From contig NZ_CP034766.1 of assembly GCF_004006015.1 (NCBI RefSeq), positions 186,001 through 250,000 on the forward strand: a stretch of DNA of 64,000 nt. Direction: 5' to 3'. Source of the DNA: Rhodococcus sp. X156 (GTDB lineage: Bacteria > Actinomycetota > Actinomycetes > Mycobacteriales > Mycobacteriaceae). The position numbers and the translations under genes are program-made. The number at the start of each line of letters is the position of its first letter. Positions within the stretch are counted from its first letter, which is position 1. A model generated the notes under the pieces. The model was not told the DNA's origin, did not search any database, and worked only from the letters and a program-made list of their open reading frames with translations. Below are positions 15,639 to 24,535 of the stretch, piece by piece.

Positions 15639-16505
15639 TCAGCGGCCGCCGAGCACCCGCAGCGCGCCCGGCGCCACGCGGACGGTGCACGGCACCCACC
15701 CCGCCGGCTCGCCGTCGGCGTAGAGCTCGATGGGCGTCACCGCCGTGAGGTGCACCTGCCGGCCCAGCTGCACCTGCACCACGTCGCCGTCCACGTGGGT
15801 GCCACTGAACAGCTTGGGCAGGTTGGACACGAAGTGCCACCGCCCGGCGTGCGAGACGGTCACCACGTCGAGCAGGCCGTCGTCCATCCGCGCGTCCGGG
15901 GCGATCTTCATGCCCCCGCCGTAGCGCCCGGAGCTGCCCACCGCCACGGTGTAGCCGCGAAACGACCGTGCCGTTCCGTCCACGGTGACGGTGAGCTCGG
16001 CGGGGACCCAGGTGGCCAGGGTGCGCAGCGCCGCCCACGCGTACACCAGCTGGCCGCGCACCACGGTGGTGGCGTTGGCCCGCCGGGTGGCCTCGGAGTC
16101 GAACCCGCAGCTGATCACCCCCAGCACGGTGCGCCCGTCCAGCTCGGCGACGTCCACCGCCCGCTCCACCGCGCCCAGCAGCGCCGCCGCGGCCACCGCC
16201 GGGTCGCGCGGGACGCCCAGCGCGGCACAGAAGTCGTTGCCGCGTCCGCCGGGCAGCGGCGCGAGGACCGTGCCCGACACCCGGGTGCCTGCGGCTGCCC
16301 GGCTCAGCAACCCATCGCCGCCGAGTGCGGCCACCACCGTGCCGGGCTCGGCCGCCGCGGCCACCTGCTCGGCGTCGTCGAGGTCACGGGTGAGGTGAGT
16401 GCGCACCTGCCAACCGTTGGCAGCCAGCGCCCGCTGCACCGCCGGCATGGCCGCCGCCGCCCGGCCGCCACCAGAGCTGGGGCTGACGAGCAGCAGCACG
16501 TTCAC
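15639..16505 (-). CDS. Diacylglycerol/lipid kinase family protein (Rv2252-like)
   Basis: A 288-residue protein of the DagK/YegS/BmrU family, which phosphorylates diacylglycerol or related lipids at the membrane. The catalytic GGDG lies at residues 62-65, followed by PLPGGRGNDFC, and the C-terminal domain shows SSGRYGGGMKIAPDARMDDGLLDV. The GTG start at 16505 overlaps the stop of the flavoprotein gene. Gene order matches M. tuberculosis Rv2251-Rv2252; Rv2252 has been linked to phosphatidylinositol mannoside synthesis, so a role in phospholipid or mannoside precursor supply is likely. Confidence 0.85.
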   Translation of the reverse strand: MNVLLLVSPSSGGGRAAAAMPAVQRALAANGWQVRTHLTRDLDDAEQVAAAAEPGTVVAALGGDGLLSRAAAGTRVSGTVLAPLPGGRGNDFCAALGVPRDPAVAAAALLGAVERAVDVAELDGRTVLGVISCGFDSEATRRANATTVVRGQLVYAWAALRTLATWVPAELTVTVDGTARSFRGYTVAVGSSGRYGGGMKIAPDARMDDGLLDVVTVSHAGRWHFVSNLPKLFSGTHVDGDVVQVQLGRQVHLTAVTPIELYADGEPAGWVPCTVRVAPGALRVLGGR

Positions 16506-18166
16506 GGCATCATCTTGCCCGGGTTGAGGATGCCGGTGGGGTCGAGCGAGTCCTTCATGGACCGCAGCAGCTGCAGGCCGGTCTCGCCCACCTCCGCCGC
16601 CATCCACGGGGCGTGATCGGTGCCCACCGCGTGCTGGTGGGTGGCCGGGGCGCCGTGCGCGGCGATGACGTCAGAGGCCGCGCGCTTGGCGGCGAGCCAC
16701 TGGCCCTCCGGGTCGGTGGGGTCCTGGCGGGCCACCACGGTGAAGTACAGCGAGGCGCCCGTGCGGTAGACGTGCGAGACGTGGCACTGCACCAGCGGGG
16801 CGCTGGCGGCGGTGGTCAGCGAGCGGCGCAGCGCGGCGGCCACCGCGGTGTGCAGCGCAGGCAGGTCGCGCCAGGAGGTGGCGGTCTCCAGCGTCTCCAC
16901 CAGCACCCCGTGGTCGAGCAGCTCGTCGCGCAGGTACGGGGCGTGGAAGCGCCCGTGCGACCAGGCCTGGCCCGGGCCGCTGCCCAGCGGGACACCGCCG
17001 TGCTGGCGCAGCAGCGCCGCCGCCGCCCGGCTGCGGCGGGCGACCTCCGCGGCGGTGCCGTCCCAGCCGAAGATGGCCAGGCTGCCGGTGCGGCGTCCGC
17101 GGGCGCGCAGGTAGCCGCGCAGCGCGCGGGCGCCGAGGGAGCCCCCGGCCAGGCGCAGCGTGGTGGTGGTCTCCTCCTCGTCGGACAGCCGGCAGGAGTC
17201 CGGCGCCACCCCGTGGCCGAGCTGCTGGGCCAGCGCCCGGAACGCCGTCGTGCCCGCCGCGAACGACGGGAACGACCAGCCGGTGAACTTCTGCACCGCC
17301 GGTGCGGGGCGCACCGCCACCGTGGCGGAGGTGACCACGCCGAGGCGACCCTCCGAGCCCACCACCACGTCCAGCAGCCGCGGGCCGGCGGCGCTGGCCG
17401 GTCCGCGGCCCAGCACCAGGTCCCCGCTGGGGGTGGCGCAGGTGGCACCGATCAGCACCTCGTCGAAGCGGCCGTAGCCGGTGGAGGCCTGGCCGGCCGA
17501 GCGGGTGGCCACGAACCCGCCGACGGTGGCCTGCTCCCAGCTCTGCGGGAAGTGGCCCAGGGTGAGCCCGTGCGCGCTGAGCTCGCGCTCCACCTGCGGC
17601 CCGCGCATGCCGGCCTGCAGCGTGGCCGTCATCGACACCGGGTCGACGTCCACCAGCGCGTCCAGCCGGGTGAGGTCCAGGGCGACGAGCGCGGAGAACC
17701 GACCCCTCAGCGGCTCCACCCCACCCACCACGCTGGTCCCGCCCCCGAAGGGCACCACGGCCACCTCGTGCTGCACGCACGCCTGCAGCACCTGCCGCAC
17801 CTGCTGGTGGTCGGCCGGGCACACCACGGCGTCCGGGGCGTGCTCGGCGTCGCCGCGACGCCGGCGCAGCAGGTCCAGGTAGGACTTGCCGCCGGCGTGC
17901 AGCACCCGGGTCAGGCGGTCGGTGCGCACGTGCTCGATGCCCACCGCCGCCACCAGTGCCGCGGTCGCGGCCTCGCTCAGCAGCGGGTCGGGCAGGCGCA
18001 CCTGCTCCAGCGGCACCGGAGTGCTGCGCTCGCCCAGCAGGCCGGCCGCGGCCAGGTGCTCCCGCGCGGCCCGGGGCAGGGGGGCGCGCCGGGCCGGGTC
18101 GCCCCAGCCGTGCCACACCGAGCCGAGCCGCACCGACGAGTGGGCGCTGGCGTCCTCGCTGCTCAT
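16502..18166 (-). CDS. AGPS-like FAD-linked oxidase (Rv2251-like)
   Basis: A 554-residue flavoprotein of the vanillyl-alcohol-oxidase fold, most like alkyldihydroxyacetonephosphate synthase. The FAD-binding core is seen in VVPFGGGTSVVGGVEP and GHFPQSWEQATVGGFVATRSAGQASTGYGRFDEVLIGA, and the C-terminus has DPTGILNPGKMMP. AGPS exchanges the acyl chain of acyl-DHAP for an alkyl chain. A DHAP-producing GlpD is encoded divergently, but an ether-lipid role is inference. ATG at 18166 is preferred; a GTG nine bases upstream is possible. Only 17 bases separate it from the divergent TetR gene. Confidence 0.8.
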   Translation of the reverse strand: MSSEDASAHSSVRLGSVWHGWGDPARRAPLPRAAREHLAAAGLLGERSTPVPLEQVRLPDPLLSEAATAALVAAVGIEHVRTDRLTRVLHAGGKSYLDLLRRRRGDAEHAPDAVVCPADHQQVRQVLQACVQHEVAVVPFGGGTSVVGGVEPLRGRFSALVALDLTRLDALVDVDPVSMTATLQAGMRGPQVERELSAHGLTLGHFPQSWEQATVGGFVATRSAGQASTGYGRFDEVLIGATCATPSGDLVLGRGPASAAGPRLLDVVVGSEGRLGVVTSATVAVRPAPAVQKFTGWSFPSFAAGTTAFRALAQQLGHGVAPDSCRLSDEEETTTTLRLAGGSLGARALRGYLRARGRRTGSLAIFGWDGTAAEVARRSRAAAALLRQHGGVPLGSGPGQAWSHGRFHAPYLRDELLDHGVLVETLETATSWRDLPALHTAVAAALRRSLTTAASAPLVQCHVSHVYRTGASLYFTVVARQDPTDPEGQWLAAKRAASDVIAAHGAPATHQHAVGTDHAPWMAAEVGETGLQLLRSMKDSLDPTGILNPGKMMP

Positions 18167-18183
18167 GCGGTACACAGTGACAC

Positions 18184-18798
18184 ATGACGTCTAGCCGTAA
18201 CAAGGCCGAGGACGACGACGAGGTCACCGGCCGGATCCTCGACGCCGCCCGGGAGCTGGTCATCGCGTTCGGCCTGCGCCGCACCACCGCCACCGACGTG
18301 GCACGCCGGGCCGACGTCAGCCGCATGACGTTCTACCGCCGCTTCCCCGACATCCAGCGGGTGCTGGCCGCGCTGCTCACCCGCGAGTCCGCCGTCCTGT
18401 TCGCCGAGGTGGCCGACCACGGCACGGGAACGGCGCGGCAGCGGCTGTGCGCCACCACGCTGGCCGTGGTGCGCCGGCTCAGCACCGACCCGCTGCTCAA
18501 CCGGGTGCTGGAGGTCGACCCCGAGGTGCTGCTGCCGTACCTGCGCGAGCGCACCGGGGCCAGCCAGCGGATGTTCCTGGACCTGCTGGTCGCCGCCATC
18601 ACCGCCGGGCACGCCGACGGCTCGGTGCGCGAGTGCGACCCGGAGCTGGCCGCCCGCAACATCCTGCTGATGGTGCAGGTCTTCGTGATGTCCTGGGCGA
18701 TCACGCTGCGGGAGAGCGACCCGGAGGGTGCGCTGGCCGAGCTGGGCATCATGCTCGACCACTACCTGGCCCCGGGGCTGTCGGAGCGTCAGGCGTGA
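18184..18798 (+). CDS. TetR-family regulator (Rv2250c-like)
   Basis: A 204-residue TetR protein. The N-terminal DNA-binding domain includes RTTATDVARRADVSRMTFYRRF around residues 39-60, and the remainder is a helical ligand-binding domain. It is divergent from the flavoprotein gene and overlaps glpD by 4 bases, the arrangement seen for Rv2250c beside Rv2249c and Rv2251. It probably controls both divergent units. TACACA seven bases before the ATG suggests a leaderless transcript, so the operator must overlap promoter and start codons. Confidence 0.88.
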   Translation: MTSSRNKAEDDDEVTGRILDAARELVIAFGLRRTTATDVARRADVSRMTFYRRFPDIQRVLAALLTRESAVLFAEVADHGTGTARQRLCATTLAVVRRLSTDPLLNRVLEVDPEVLLPYLRERTGASQRMFLDLLVAAITAGHADGSVRECDPELAARNILLMVQVFVMSWAITLRESDPEGALAELGIMLDHYLAPGLSERQA

Positions 18799-20342
18799 GC
18801 GGCCCGCAGCCCGGCACCTGGCTCAACAGCCGCCGACGCAGCGCCGAGCTGGCCCAGCTGGCCGACGGCGCCGAGGTGGACCTGCTGGTGGTCGGCGGCG
18901 GGGTCACCGGGGCCGGCGTCGCCCTGGACGCGGCCAGCCGCGGACTGTCGGTGGCGCTGGTGGAGAAGGCCGACCTGGCCCACGGCACCAGCCGCTGGTC
19001 CAGCAAGCTGGTGCACGGCGGGCTGCGCTACCTGGTCAAGGGCGACGTGGCGCTGGCCTGGGAGTCTGCCCGGGAGCGGCACGTGCTGATGGAGCACACC
19101 GCCCCGCACCTCACCCGGGCGCTGCCCTTCCTCACCCCGCTGGACGAGCACACCCCGCCGCTGCCGGGGGTGGTGAGCCTGCTGGGGATGCGCATCGGCG
19201 ACGGGCTGCGACGCGTCGCCGGCACCTCCGCCCACACCCTGCCCGCCCCGCGCCGGGTGTCCAGCACCGAGGCGCTGCAGCTGGTGCCGGGTCTGCGCCC
19301 CGCCGGGCTGCGCGGCGGGCTGGTGCACTGGGACGGCCAGCTCGCCGACGACGCCCGGCTGGTGATCGGCCTGGCCCGCACCGCGGCCGGCTTCGGGGCG
19401 CGGGTGCTCACCTACGCGCAGGCGCTGCAGGTGCACGCCGACGGGGCCCGGGTGCGCGACGTGCGCACCGGCGCCGAGCTGGACCTGCGGGCGCGGGCGG
19501 TGGTCAACGCCACCGGGGTGTGGGCCGACCGCCTTGCCCCCGAGGTGCGGCTGCGGCCCAGCAAGGGGGTGCACCTGGTGGTGCCCGCCGAGCGCCTGGG
19601 CCGGCCCTCCGCTGCGCTCACCGTGGGCGTGCCCGGCCACTTCGGCCGCTACGTCTTCGCCCTGCCTCAGCCCGAGGGGGTGGTCTACGTGGGGCTCACC
19701 GACGACCCCGCCGAGGAGGTCAGCGAGGAGCCGCAGGCCGCCGAGCGCGACGTCGACTTCCTGCTCGAGGTGGTCAACGCCGCGCTGCGCACCCCGCTCA
19801 CCCGCGCCGACGTGGTGGCCACCTACACCGGCCTGCGCCCGCTGCTGGACACCGGCGACGCCAGCACCGCCGACCTCTCCCGCCAGCACTCCGTGCTGGA
19901 GCAGCCCCCCGGCGTGGTGACCGTGGTGGGCGGCAAGCTGACCACCTACCGCGCCATGGCCCAGGACGCGGTGGACCACGCCGTCGCGCTGCGCGGGCTG
20001 GACGCCGGTCCCTGCGTCACCGCCAAGCTGGGGCTGGTGGGCGCCCTGCCGCGCGCCGAGCTGCTGGGCGTGGACGCACCGGCCCGGCTGGTGCACCGGT
20101 ACGGCGCCGAGGCCCCGGTGGTGCGCAGCGTGGTGGAGCGGCCGGGCGAGCGCGTGGTGCCGGGGCACCCGCTGTGCCGCGAGGAGCTGCTGTTCGGAGC
20201 GCTGGCCGAGGGGGCGCTGGACGTCGGCGACCTGCTGTCCCGGCGCAGCCGGCTGACCACAGTGGCCCCCGCCCTCGTGCCCACCGCAGCTGAGGTGGCC
20301 AAACAGGTGCTGACTGAAGCGTCAAAAGCTCTGGGCGAGTGA
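18795..20342 (+). CDS. glpD: FAD-dependent glycerol-3-phosphate dehydrogenase
   Basis: A 515-residue membrane-associated flavoenzyme that oxidises sn-glycerol-3-phosphate to DHAP and feeds electrons to the quinone pool. The Rossmann motif VVGGGVTGAGVALDAASRG lies near residues 35-53, followed by the diagnostic GTSRWSSKLVHGGLRYL. A GGKLTTYRAMAQDAVD motif in the second half matches GlpD. The GTG start overlaps the TetR stop (GTGA). It corresponds to GlpD1 (Rv2249c) in gene order and links glycerol metabolism to the lipid kinase and AGPS-like genes. Confidence 0.9.
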   Translation: MSGPQPGTWLNSRRRSAELAQLADGAEVDLLVVGGGVTGAGVALDAASRGLSVALVEKADLAHGTSRWSSKLVHGGLRYLVKGDVALAWESARERHVLMEHTAPHLTRALPFLTPLDEHTPPLPGVVSLLGMRIGDGLRRVAGTSAHTLPAPRRVSSTEALQLVPGLRPAGLRGGLVHWDGQLADDARLVIGLARTAAGFGARVLTYAQALQVHADGARVRDVRTGAELDLRARAVVNATGVWADRLAPEVRLRPSKGVHLVVPAERLGRPSAALTVGVPGHFGRYVFALPQPEGVVYVGLTDDPAEEVSEEPQAAERDVDFLLEVVNAALRTPLTRADVVATYTGLRPLLDTGDASTADLSRQHSVLEQPPGVVTVVGGKLTTYRAMAQDAVDHAVALRGLDAGPCVTAKLGLVGALPRAELLGVDAPARLVHRYGAEAPVVRSVVERPGERVVPGHPLCREELLFGALAEGALDVGDLLSRRSRLTTVAPALVPTAAEVAKQVLTEASKALGE

Positions 20343-20380
20343 GCATCCCCACCTCTGCGACCGCTCCAGCTGCGGACGCC

Positions 20381-20386
20381 TACCCT
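20381..20386 (+). promoter_or_regulatory. -10 box for leaderless transcription
   Basis: TACCCT with a six-base gap to the GTG at 20393, so the message should begin at or next to the start codon. Confidence 0.5.
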
Positions 20387-20392
20387 GGTCGC

Positions 20393-21007
20393 GTGACTGC
20401 ATCAGTGACCGTTGAGAACACAGCGGCTCCGAACGACGAGAGCAACACCTGGCCGGCCATGCTGACCTGGGCCGGCGACGCCGCCGCGCTGCTCGAGTCC
20501 GCCCGTGTCCAGATGACCAGCCGAGCGGTGAAGGTGCACGGCCGCATCGTCGCCGGGCGCACCAGCGCGCACGAGTCGTTCAGCGCCTCCTACGAGCTGC
20601 TGCTGGACGAGGCCGGCGTGACCCGTCGGCTGGCCATCCGCAGCACCGTCGCCCAGGGCGACCGGCAGGTGGCCCTGAGCCGGAACTCCGACGGGCTCTG
20701 GCTGATCGACCACGGCCAGGGACCCAAGAGCTCGGGCTTCGACGGCGCCATCGACGTGCACGTCGGCGTGAGCTCGTTGTTCGCCACCCTGCCGGTGCGT
20801 CGCCTCGGGCTGGTCAACGACCACCGCGCGGAGACCGTGCCCGTGGTGGCGGTGAGCCTGCCCGACCTGACCGTGCAGCCGGCGACGTGCACCTACACCA
20901 GCTCGCCGACCGGCGTGGAGGCTGTGACCCCGTCCGGGGTGGCGCTCATGGCGGTGGACGAGGACGGCTTCGCGCTGGACTACGCGGGCATCACCCACCG
21001 CATCTGA
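20393..21007 (+). CDS. Putative glycolipid-binding family protein
   Basis: A 204-residue protein resembling the putative glycolipid-binding family (PF06475/DUF1089): ESARVQMTSRAVKVHGRIV, the RRLAIRS...W.LI...G core, and a DVHVGVSSLFATLPVRRLGL segment. Its role is unproven. Two starts are possible. A GTG at 20339 overlaps the glpD stop, but the GTG at 20393 sits exactly six bases after TACCCT (20381-20386), a -10 box placed for a leaderless transcript, and gives the more typical family N-terminus. I prefer 20393. Confidence 0.6.
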   Translation: MTASVTVENTAAPNDESNTWPAMLTWAGDAAALLESARVQMTSRAVKVHGRIVAGRTSAHESFSASYELLLDEAGVTRRLAIRSTVAQGDRQVALSRNSDGLWLIDHGQGPKSSGFDGAIDVHVGVSSLFATLPVRRLGLVNDHRAETVPVVAVSLPDLTVQPATCTYTSSPTGVEAVTPSGVALMAVDEDGFALDYAGITHRI

Positions 21008-21045
21008 CGTTTCCTCCGGGGCGTTCCACCCCTCGGGGCCGTCGG

Positions 21046-22401
21046 TCAGTCCTTGCCGTCGACCACGGCGGCCACCCGCAGGATGCCGCGCTCCTCCAGC
21101 TTCACCCCGGCCACCTGGATGCCGATCGGCAGCCCGTCCACGGCGCGGGCGGGCACGCTCACCGCGGGCGCACCCAGCAGGCTGAACGGGCTGGTCAGCC
21201 GGGGCAGCTCGGCCCGCAGGTCCAGGTCGCCGGCCAGGGTGCGCTCGCCCAGCGGGGTGGCGCGCAGCGGCGTGGTGCCCAGCAGCAGCGCGTCCAGCCC
21301 GTAGGTCCTGCGCAGCGTGGCCATGATCGACGTCCGCAGCCGGTCGCGGGTGCGCAGCGCGCTGATGTACTCCTGCGCGGTGCGCTCGGACTGCGCCAGC
21401 AGGCGCTGCGCCGTCTCCGGCTGGAAGTCCTCCCGGCGCTCCACCAGCTCGGCGGCGTGGGTGGCGTGCGCCTCCGCCCCGACGATCACGGCGTAGGTGG
21501 CGGCGAGGGCGTCGAGGTCGGGGATCTCGATCTCCACCAGCTCCGCGCCGTGCTGGCTCAGCCGGGCGGCGGCGGCCTGCAGCACCACCTCCAGCTGCGG
21601 GTCGTCCACCCCCAGCAGCGCGTTCTGCGGCAGCCCGATGCGCAACCCGGTCACGCCGGGCTCCTGGATGCCGCCCCCGGTGCCCTCGGCGCCGCGGGCC
21701 AGCACGTCCCACACCACTGACGCGCCGTGCACGTCGCCGGTGAGCAGCCCGGGCAGGTCCAGCGTGGTGGACACCGGCACCATCCCGGTGGTGGGCACCG
21801 CGCCCTGGTGCGGTCGCAGCCCGACGACGCCGCACAGCGCCGCGGGCACGCGGACGTCGCCGCCGGTGTCGCTGCCCAGCGCGAACGGCACGTAGCCCCG
21901 CGCCACGAGCGCGGCCGCACCGGAGGACGCGCCGCCGGTGATGGCCCCGTGCTCGTGCGGGTTGTGCGGCGCCGAGCCCACGCCGACGTCGCCGGTGGGA
22001 CCCAGGCCGAGCTCCTGGCACTGCGCCTTGGCCACCACGATGGCGCCGGCCGCCCGGAGCCGGGCCACCGCCTCGGCGTCGGTGCGAGCGGGTGCGGCGC
22101 CGGCGCGCACCGCGCTGCCGCAGCGGGTGGGCAGGCCGGCCACGTCGATGGTGTCGCTGACGGCGACCGCCATGCCGTGCAGCGGCCCGCGCCACTGCCC
22201 GCTCGTGATCTCGGTGGCGGCCAGCTCGGCCGCCCGCATGGCGGCGTCGTCGTCGCGCGCAGTGACCAGTCCGCCGGCCTCGGTCAGCCCGGCCAGGGTG
22301 GACTCCACGTGGTCCACCGGGCTCAGCCGCCCCGAGCGCAGGTGCATCGCGAGCTCACGGAGATCGAGGGTGGAGTCCTTCATCCTGGCCATGGTGTCCA
22401 T
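21046..22401 (-). CDS. Amidase-signature family protein lacking the catalytic triad (predicted pseudoenzyme)
   Basis: This 451-residue protein has the full amidase-signature fold by sequence but not the Ser-cisSer-Lys triad. The catalytic Lys position reads VAVSDTIDVAG (Ser82). The cis-Ser position in GGSSSG reads GGASSG (Ala158). The nucleophile in GTDTGGS reads GSDTGGD (Asp182). By contrast, allophanate hydrolase at 39471-41261 keeps all three. The frame is intact with normal codon use, so it is not a decayed gene. It may bind an amide ligand or a partner. Several in-frame ATGs lie within the first seven codons. It lies directly downstream of prephenate dehydrogenase. Confidence 0.8.
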   Translation of the reverse strand: MDTMARMKDSTLDLRELAMHLRSGRLSPVDHVESTLAGLTEAGGLVTARDDDAAMRAAELAATEITSGQWRGPLHGMAVAVSDTIDVAGLPTRCGSAVRAGAAPARTDAEAVARLRAAGAIVVAKAQCQELGLGPTGDVGVGSAPHNPHEHGAITGGASSGAAALVARGYVPFALGSDTGGDVRVPAALCGVVGLRPHQGAVPTTGMVPVSTTLDLPGLLTGDVHGASVVWDVLARGAEGTGGGIQEPGVTGLRIGLPQNALLGVDDPQLEVVLQAAAARLSQHGAELVEIEIPDLDALAATYAVIVGAEAHATHAAELVERREDFQPETAQRLLAQSERTAQEYISALRTRDRLRTSIMATLRRTYGLDALLLGTTPLRATPLGERTLAGDLDLRAELPRLTSPFSLLGAPAVSVPARAVDGLPIGIQVAGVKLEERGILRVAAVVDGKD

Positions 22402-22415
22402 CCTGCCCGGGGCGC

Positions 22416-23339
22416 TCAGAGCCGGCGGATCATGCCCCCGTTGCGGCCCAGCGCGCGCAGCCGCTCCAGCGCCTGCGGACCGGTGAGGTCGACGTCGGTG
22501 ACCTCGGTGCGGTGCAGCTCGTCCAGGCGCAGCCGGGCGGTGTGCCCCGCAGCAACGGTGCTACCCAGGGTTGCGTTGTCGCGCAACGAGTCGCGCGCGT
22601 TCGTCAGCCGGGTGAGGGTGTCCTCCAGCGCGTCGAGCAGGCTGCTGCGGTTGGCCTCGCACATCGCCTGCACCAGCTCGGGACGGGTGGCGGCAACCCG
22701 GGTGCCGTCGCGGAAGGACCCGGCGGCCAGGCTCAGCGCCAGCTCTCCGCCCTCGCCACCCACCGCCGCCAGGACTGCGGCCAGCACGTGCGGCAGGTGG
22801 GAGATGGCGGCGACGGCGCGGTCGTGCTCCTCGGCCGACGCCGGCACCACGTGGGCGCCGCAGACCAGGGCCAGCTGGGCCACGTCCCGCCACACGTCCA
22901 GGTCCAGGCCGTCGTCGGCGGCCACCACCCAGGCAGCGTCGCGGAACAACGTGGCGCTGCCGGCGGCCCAGCCGGAGTGCGCGGTGCCGGCCATCGGGTG
23001 CCCACCCACGTAGCGCGCGGCCAGCCCGTGCTGGGCCACCGCCGCGGCCACCGGCGCCTTGACGCTCACCGCGTCGGTCAGCGCGCAGCCCGGGGCGTGC
23101 TCGGCCACCGCGGCCAGCACCGGCTGCAGGGCGGTCATCGGCACCGCCACCACCACCAGCGCGTCGGCGTCGGCGGCACGGCGCAGGGTGGCGGGCAGGT
23201 CGCTGCTGACGTCGTAACCGTCGGCGGGCGCCACGGGGGAGCGGTTGTAGCCCCACGCCGGTCGGCCCGCGTCGGTGGCCGCCCGCAGCAGCGAGCCGCC
23301 GATCAGCCCGAGCCCCAGCACACACACCGGTCTGGTCAC
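22416..23339 (-). CDS. tyrA: Prephenate dehydrogenase
   Basis: A 307-residue enzyme that converts prephenate to 4-hydroxyphenylpyruvate in tyrosine synthesis. The NAD(P) motif GLGLIGGSLLRA is at the N-terminus, with GYNRSP after the second strand. Substrate-site features TDAVSVKAPV, GGHPMAGTAHSGW and the AISHLPHVLA helix are all present. No ACT domain is fused. The GTG start at 23339 has GAGGCGG upstream. Its divergent neighbours are the TadA pair, the same arrangement as M. tuberculosis Rv3754/Rv3753c/Rv3752c. Confidence 0.92.
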   Translation of the reverse strand: MTRPVCVLGLGLIGGSLLRAATDAGRPAWGYNRSPVAPADGYDVSSDLPATLRRAADADALVVVAVPMTALQPVLAAVAEHAPGCALTDAVSVKAPVAAAVAQHGLAARYVGGHPMAGTAHSGWAAGSATLFRDAAWVVAADDGLDLDVWRDVAQLALVCGAHVVPASAEEHDRAVAAISHLPHVLAAVLAAVGGEGGELALSLAAGSFRDGTRVAATRPELVQAMCEANRSSLLDALEDTLTRLTNARDSLRDNATLGSTVAAGHTARLRLDELHRTEVTDVDLTGPQALERLRALGRNGGMIRRL

Positions 23340-23480
23340 GCCGCCTCAGCTCCTCGCCTCGCCCCGGTGCCTGGTGGGCACCGCCTGCCGGGCACGATCC
23401 TGGCACCCCACCGCGACACCGCGTGCCTCGCACCGGGACGACGGTCCGCCGGCGGCTGGACAACGACTACCGTGATGCCC

Positions 23481-24023
23481 ATGTCCGAGCAGCGTGGGTC
23501 CAAGAGCAAGGTCGCCCAGGAAGCCTCCGACGACGACCTCGAGGGCACCGCCATCGCCGTCACTCGCGAGGAGGGCACGTGGCGGTGCAAGCCGCTCAAG
23601 CCGGCCGCGCTGCACAGCCTGTCCGAGGCGGTGACCGAGCTGCGCGAGCTGCGCAGTGCGGGAGCGGTGTTCGGCCTGCTGGACGTCGACGACGAGTTCT
23701 TCCTCATCCTGCGGCCGGGTCCGCAGGGCATCCGGCTGGTGCTCTCCGACGCCACCGCGGCGCTGGACTACGACATCGCCGCTGACGCCCTCGAGCACCT
23801 CAACATCGACATTCCCGACCTCGACCCCGACGAGCTCGACGACGTCGACCCGTGGGCCGAGGGCGAGCTGGGCCTGCTGGACGACCTGGGCCTGCCCGCG
23901 ACCGTGCTCAACGTGATCGCCAGCGACACCGACCTCTACGCCGACGAGCAGCTGACGATGATCGCCGAGCGCTGCGGGTTCGCCGACGAGCTCGCCGCCG
24001 CCGTGGACGCCTACGGGCGCTGA
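23481..24023 (+). CDS. tRNA adenosine deaminase-associated protein (Rv3753c-like)
   Basis: A 180-residue acidic protein found beside tadA in actinobacteria; its biochemical role is not known. It has a Lys-rich start, a central segment around FGLLDVDDEFFLILRPGPQGIRLVLSDATAALDYDIA, and an Asp/Glu-rich stretch of about 30 residues (IPDLDPDELDDVDPWAEG). ATG at 23481 follows TACCGT (23468-23473) by seven bases, so the transcript is probably leaderless; an ATG two codons earlier is possible. It is 29 bases upstream of tadA and likely co-transcribed. Confidence 0.8.
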   Translation: MSEQRGSKSKVAQEASDDDLEGTAIAVTREEGTWRCKPLKPAALHSLSEAVTELRELRSAGAVFGLLDVDDEFFLILRPGPQGIRLVLSDATAALDYDIAADALEHLNIDIPDLDPDELDDVDPWAEGELGLLDDLGLPATVLNVIASDTDLYADEQLTMIAERCGFADELAAAVDAYGR

Positions 24024-24052
24024 GCCCTCCCTCCCGACGTCCGGCGCCCTGC

Positions 24053-24523
24053 GTGAGCCCCTCCTGGAGCCCTGCCGCCGACGAGGCGATGGTGCGCGCC
24101 GCGCTGGACGCCGCGGGGCAGACCCCTGCCGGTGACGTGCCCATCGGTGCGGTGGTGTTCGCCGCCGACGGCACCGAGCTGGCCCGCGCCGCCAACGCCC
24201 GCGAGCACCTGGGTGACCCCACCGCGCACGCCGAGGTGCTGGCGCTGCGGGCGGCGGCACAGGTGCACGGCGACGGCTGGCGGCTGCTGGAGTGCACCCT
24301 GGCGGTGACCGTGGAGCCGTGCACCATGTGCGCCGGCGCCGCGGTGGCCGCCCGCGTGGGTCGGGTGGTGTTCGGGGCGTGGGAGCCGCGCAGCGGGGCC
24401 GTCGGGTCGTTGTGGGACGTGGTGCGCGACCGTCGGCTCACCCACCGGCCCGAGGTGCGCGGCGGGGTCTTGCAGAGCGAGTGCGCGGCGCTGCTGGAGG
24501 AGTTTTTCACCGGCTACCGCTGA
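24053..24523 (+). CDS. tadA: tRNA(adenine-34) deaminase TadA
   Basis: A 156-residue zinc deaminase that converts A34 to inosine in tRNA-Arg(ACG), an essential decoding step. The cytidine-deaminase-fold signatures are HAEVLAL (zinc His and catalytic Glu) and PCTMCAGA (two zinc Cys). The GTG at 24053 is taken as start; an in-frame ATG at 24089 would still leave the whole fold. It follows its associated protein and is 12 bases from the convergent membrane-protein gene. Confidence 0.9.
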   Translation: MSPSWSPAADEAMVRAALDAAGQTPAGDVPIGAVVFAADGTELARAANAREHLGDPTAHAEVLALRAAAQVHGDGWRLLECTLAVTVEPCTMCAGAAVAARVGRVVFGAWEPRSGAVGSLWDVVRDRRLTHRPEVRGGVLQSECAALLEEFFTGYR

Positions 24524-24535
24524 GGGCCTCCCGGA

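Noticed and set aside
18166-18184. Operator palindrome sought between the flavoprotein and TetR genes
   Set aside because: Only a partial direct repeat (ACACA...ACACA) is seen in 17 bases. No convincing inverted repeat could be defined.
16613-18187. A 524-codon plus-strand frame opposite the AGPS-like flavoprotein
   Set aside because: Low-complexity Gly/Arg/His translation without motifs. The minus-strand flavoprotein explains the region.
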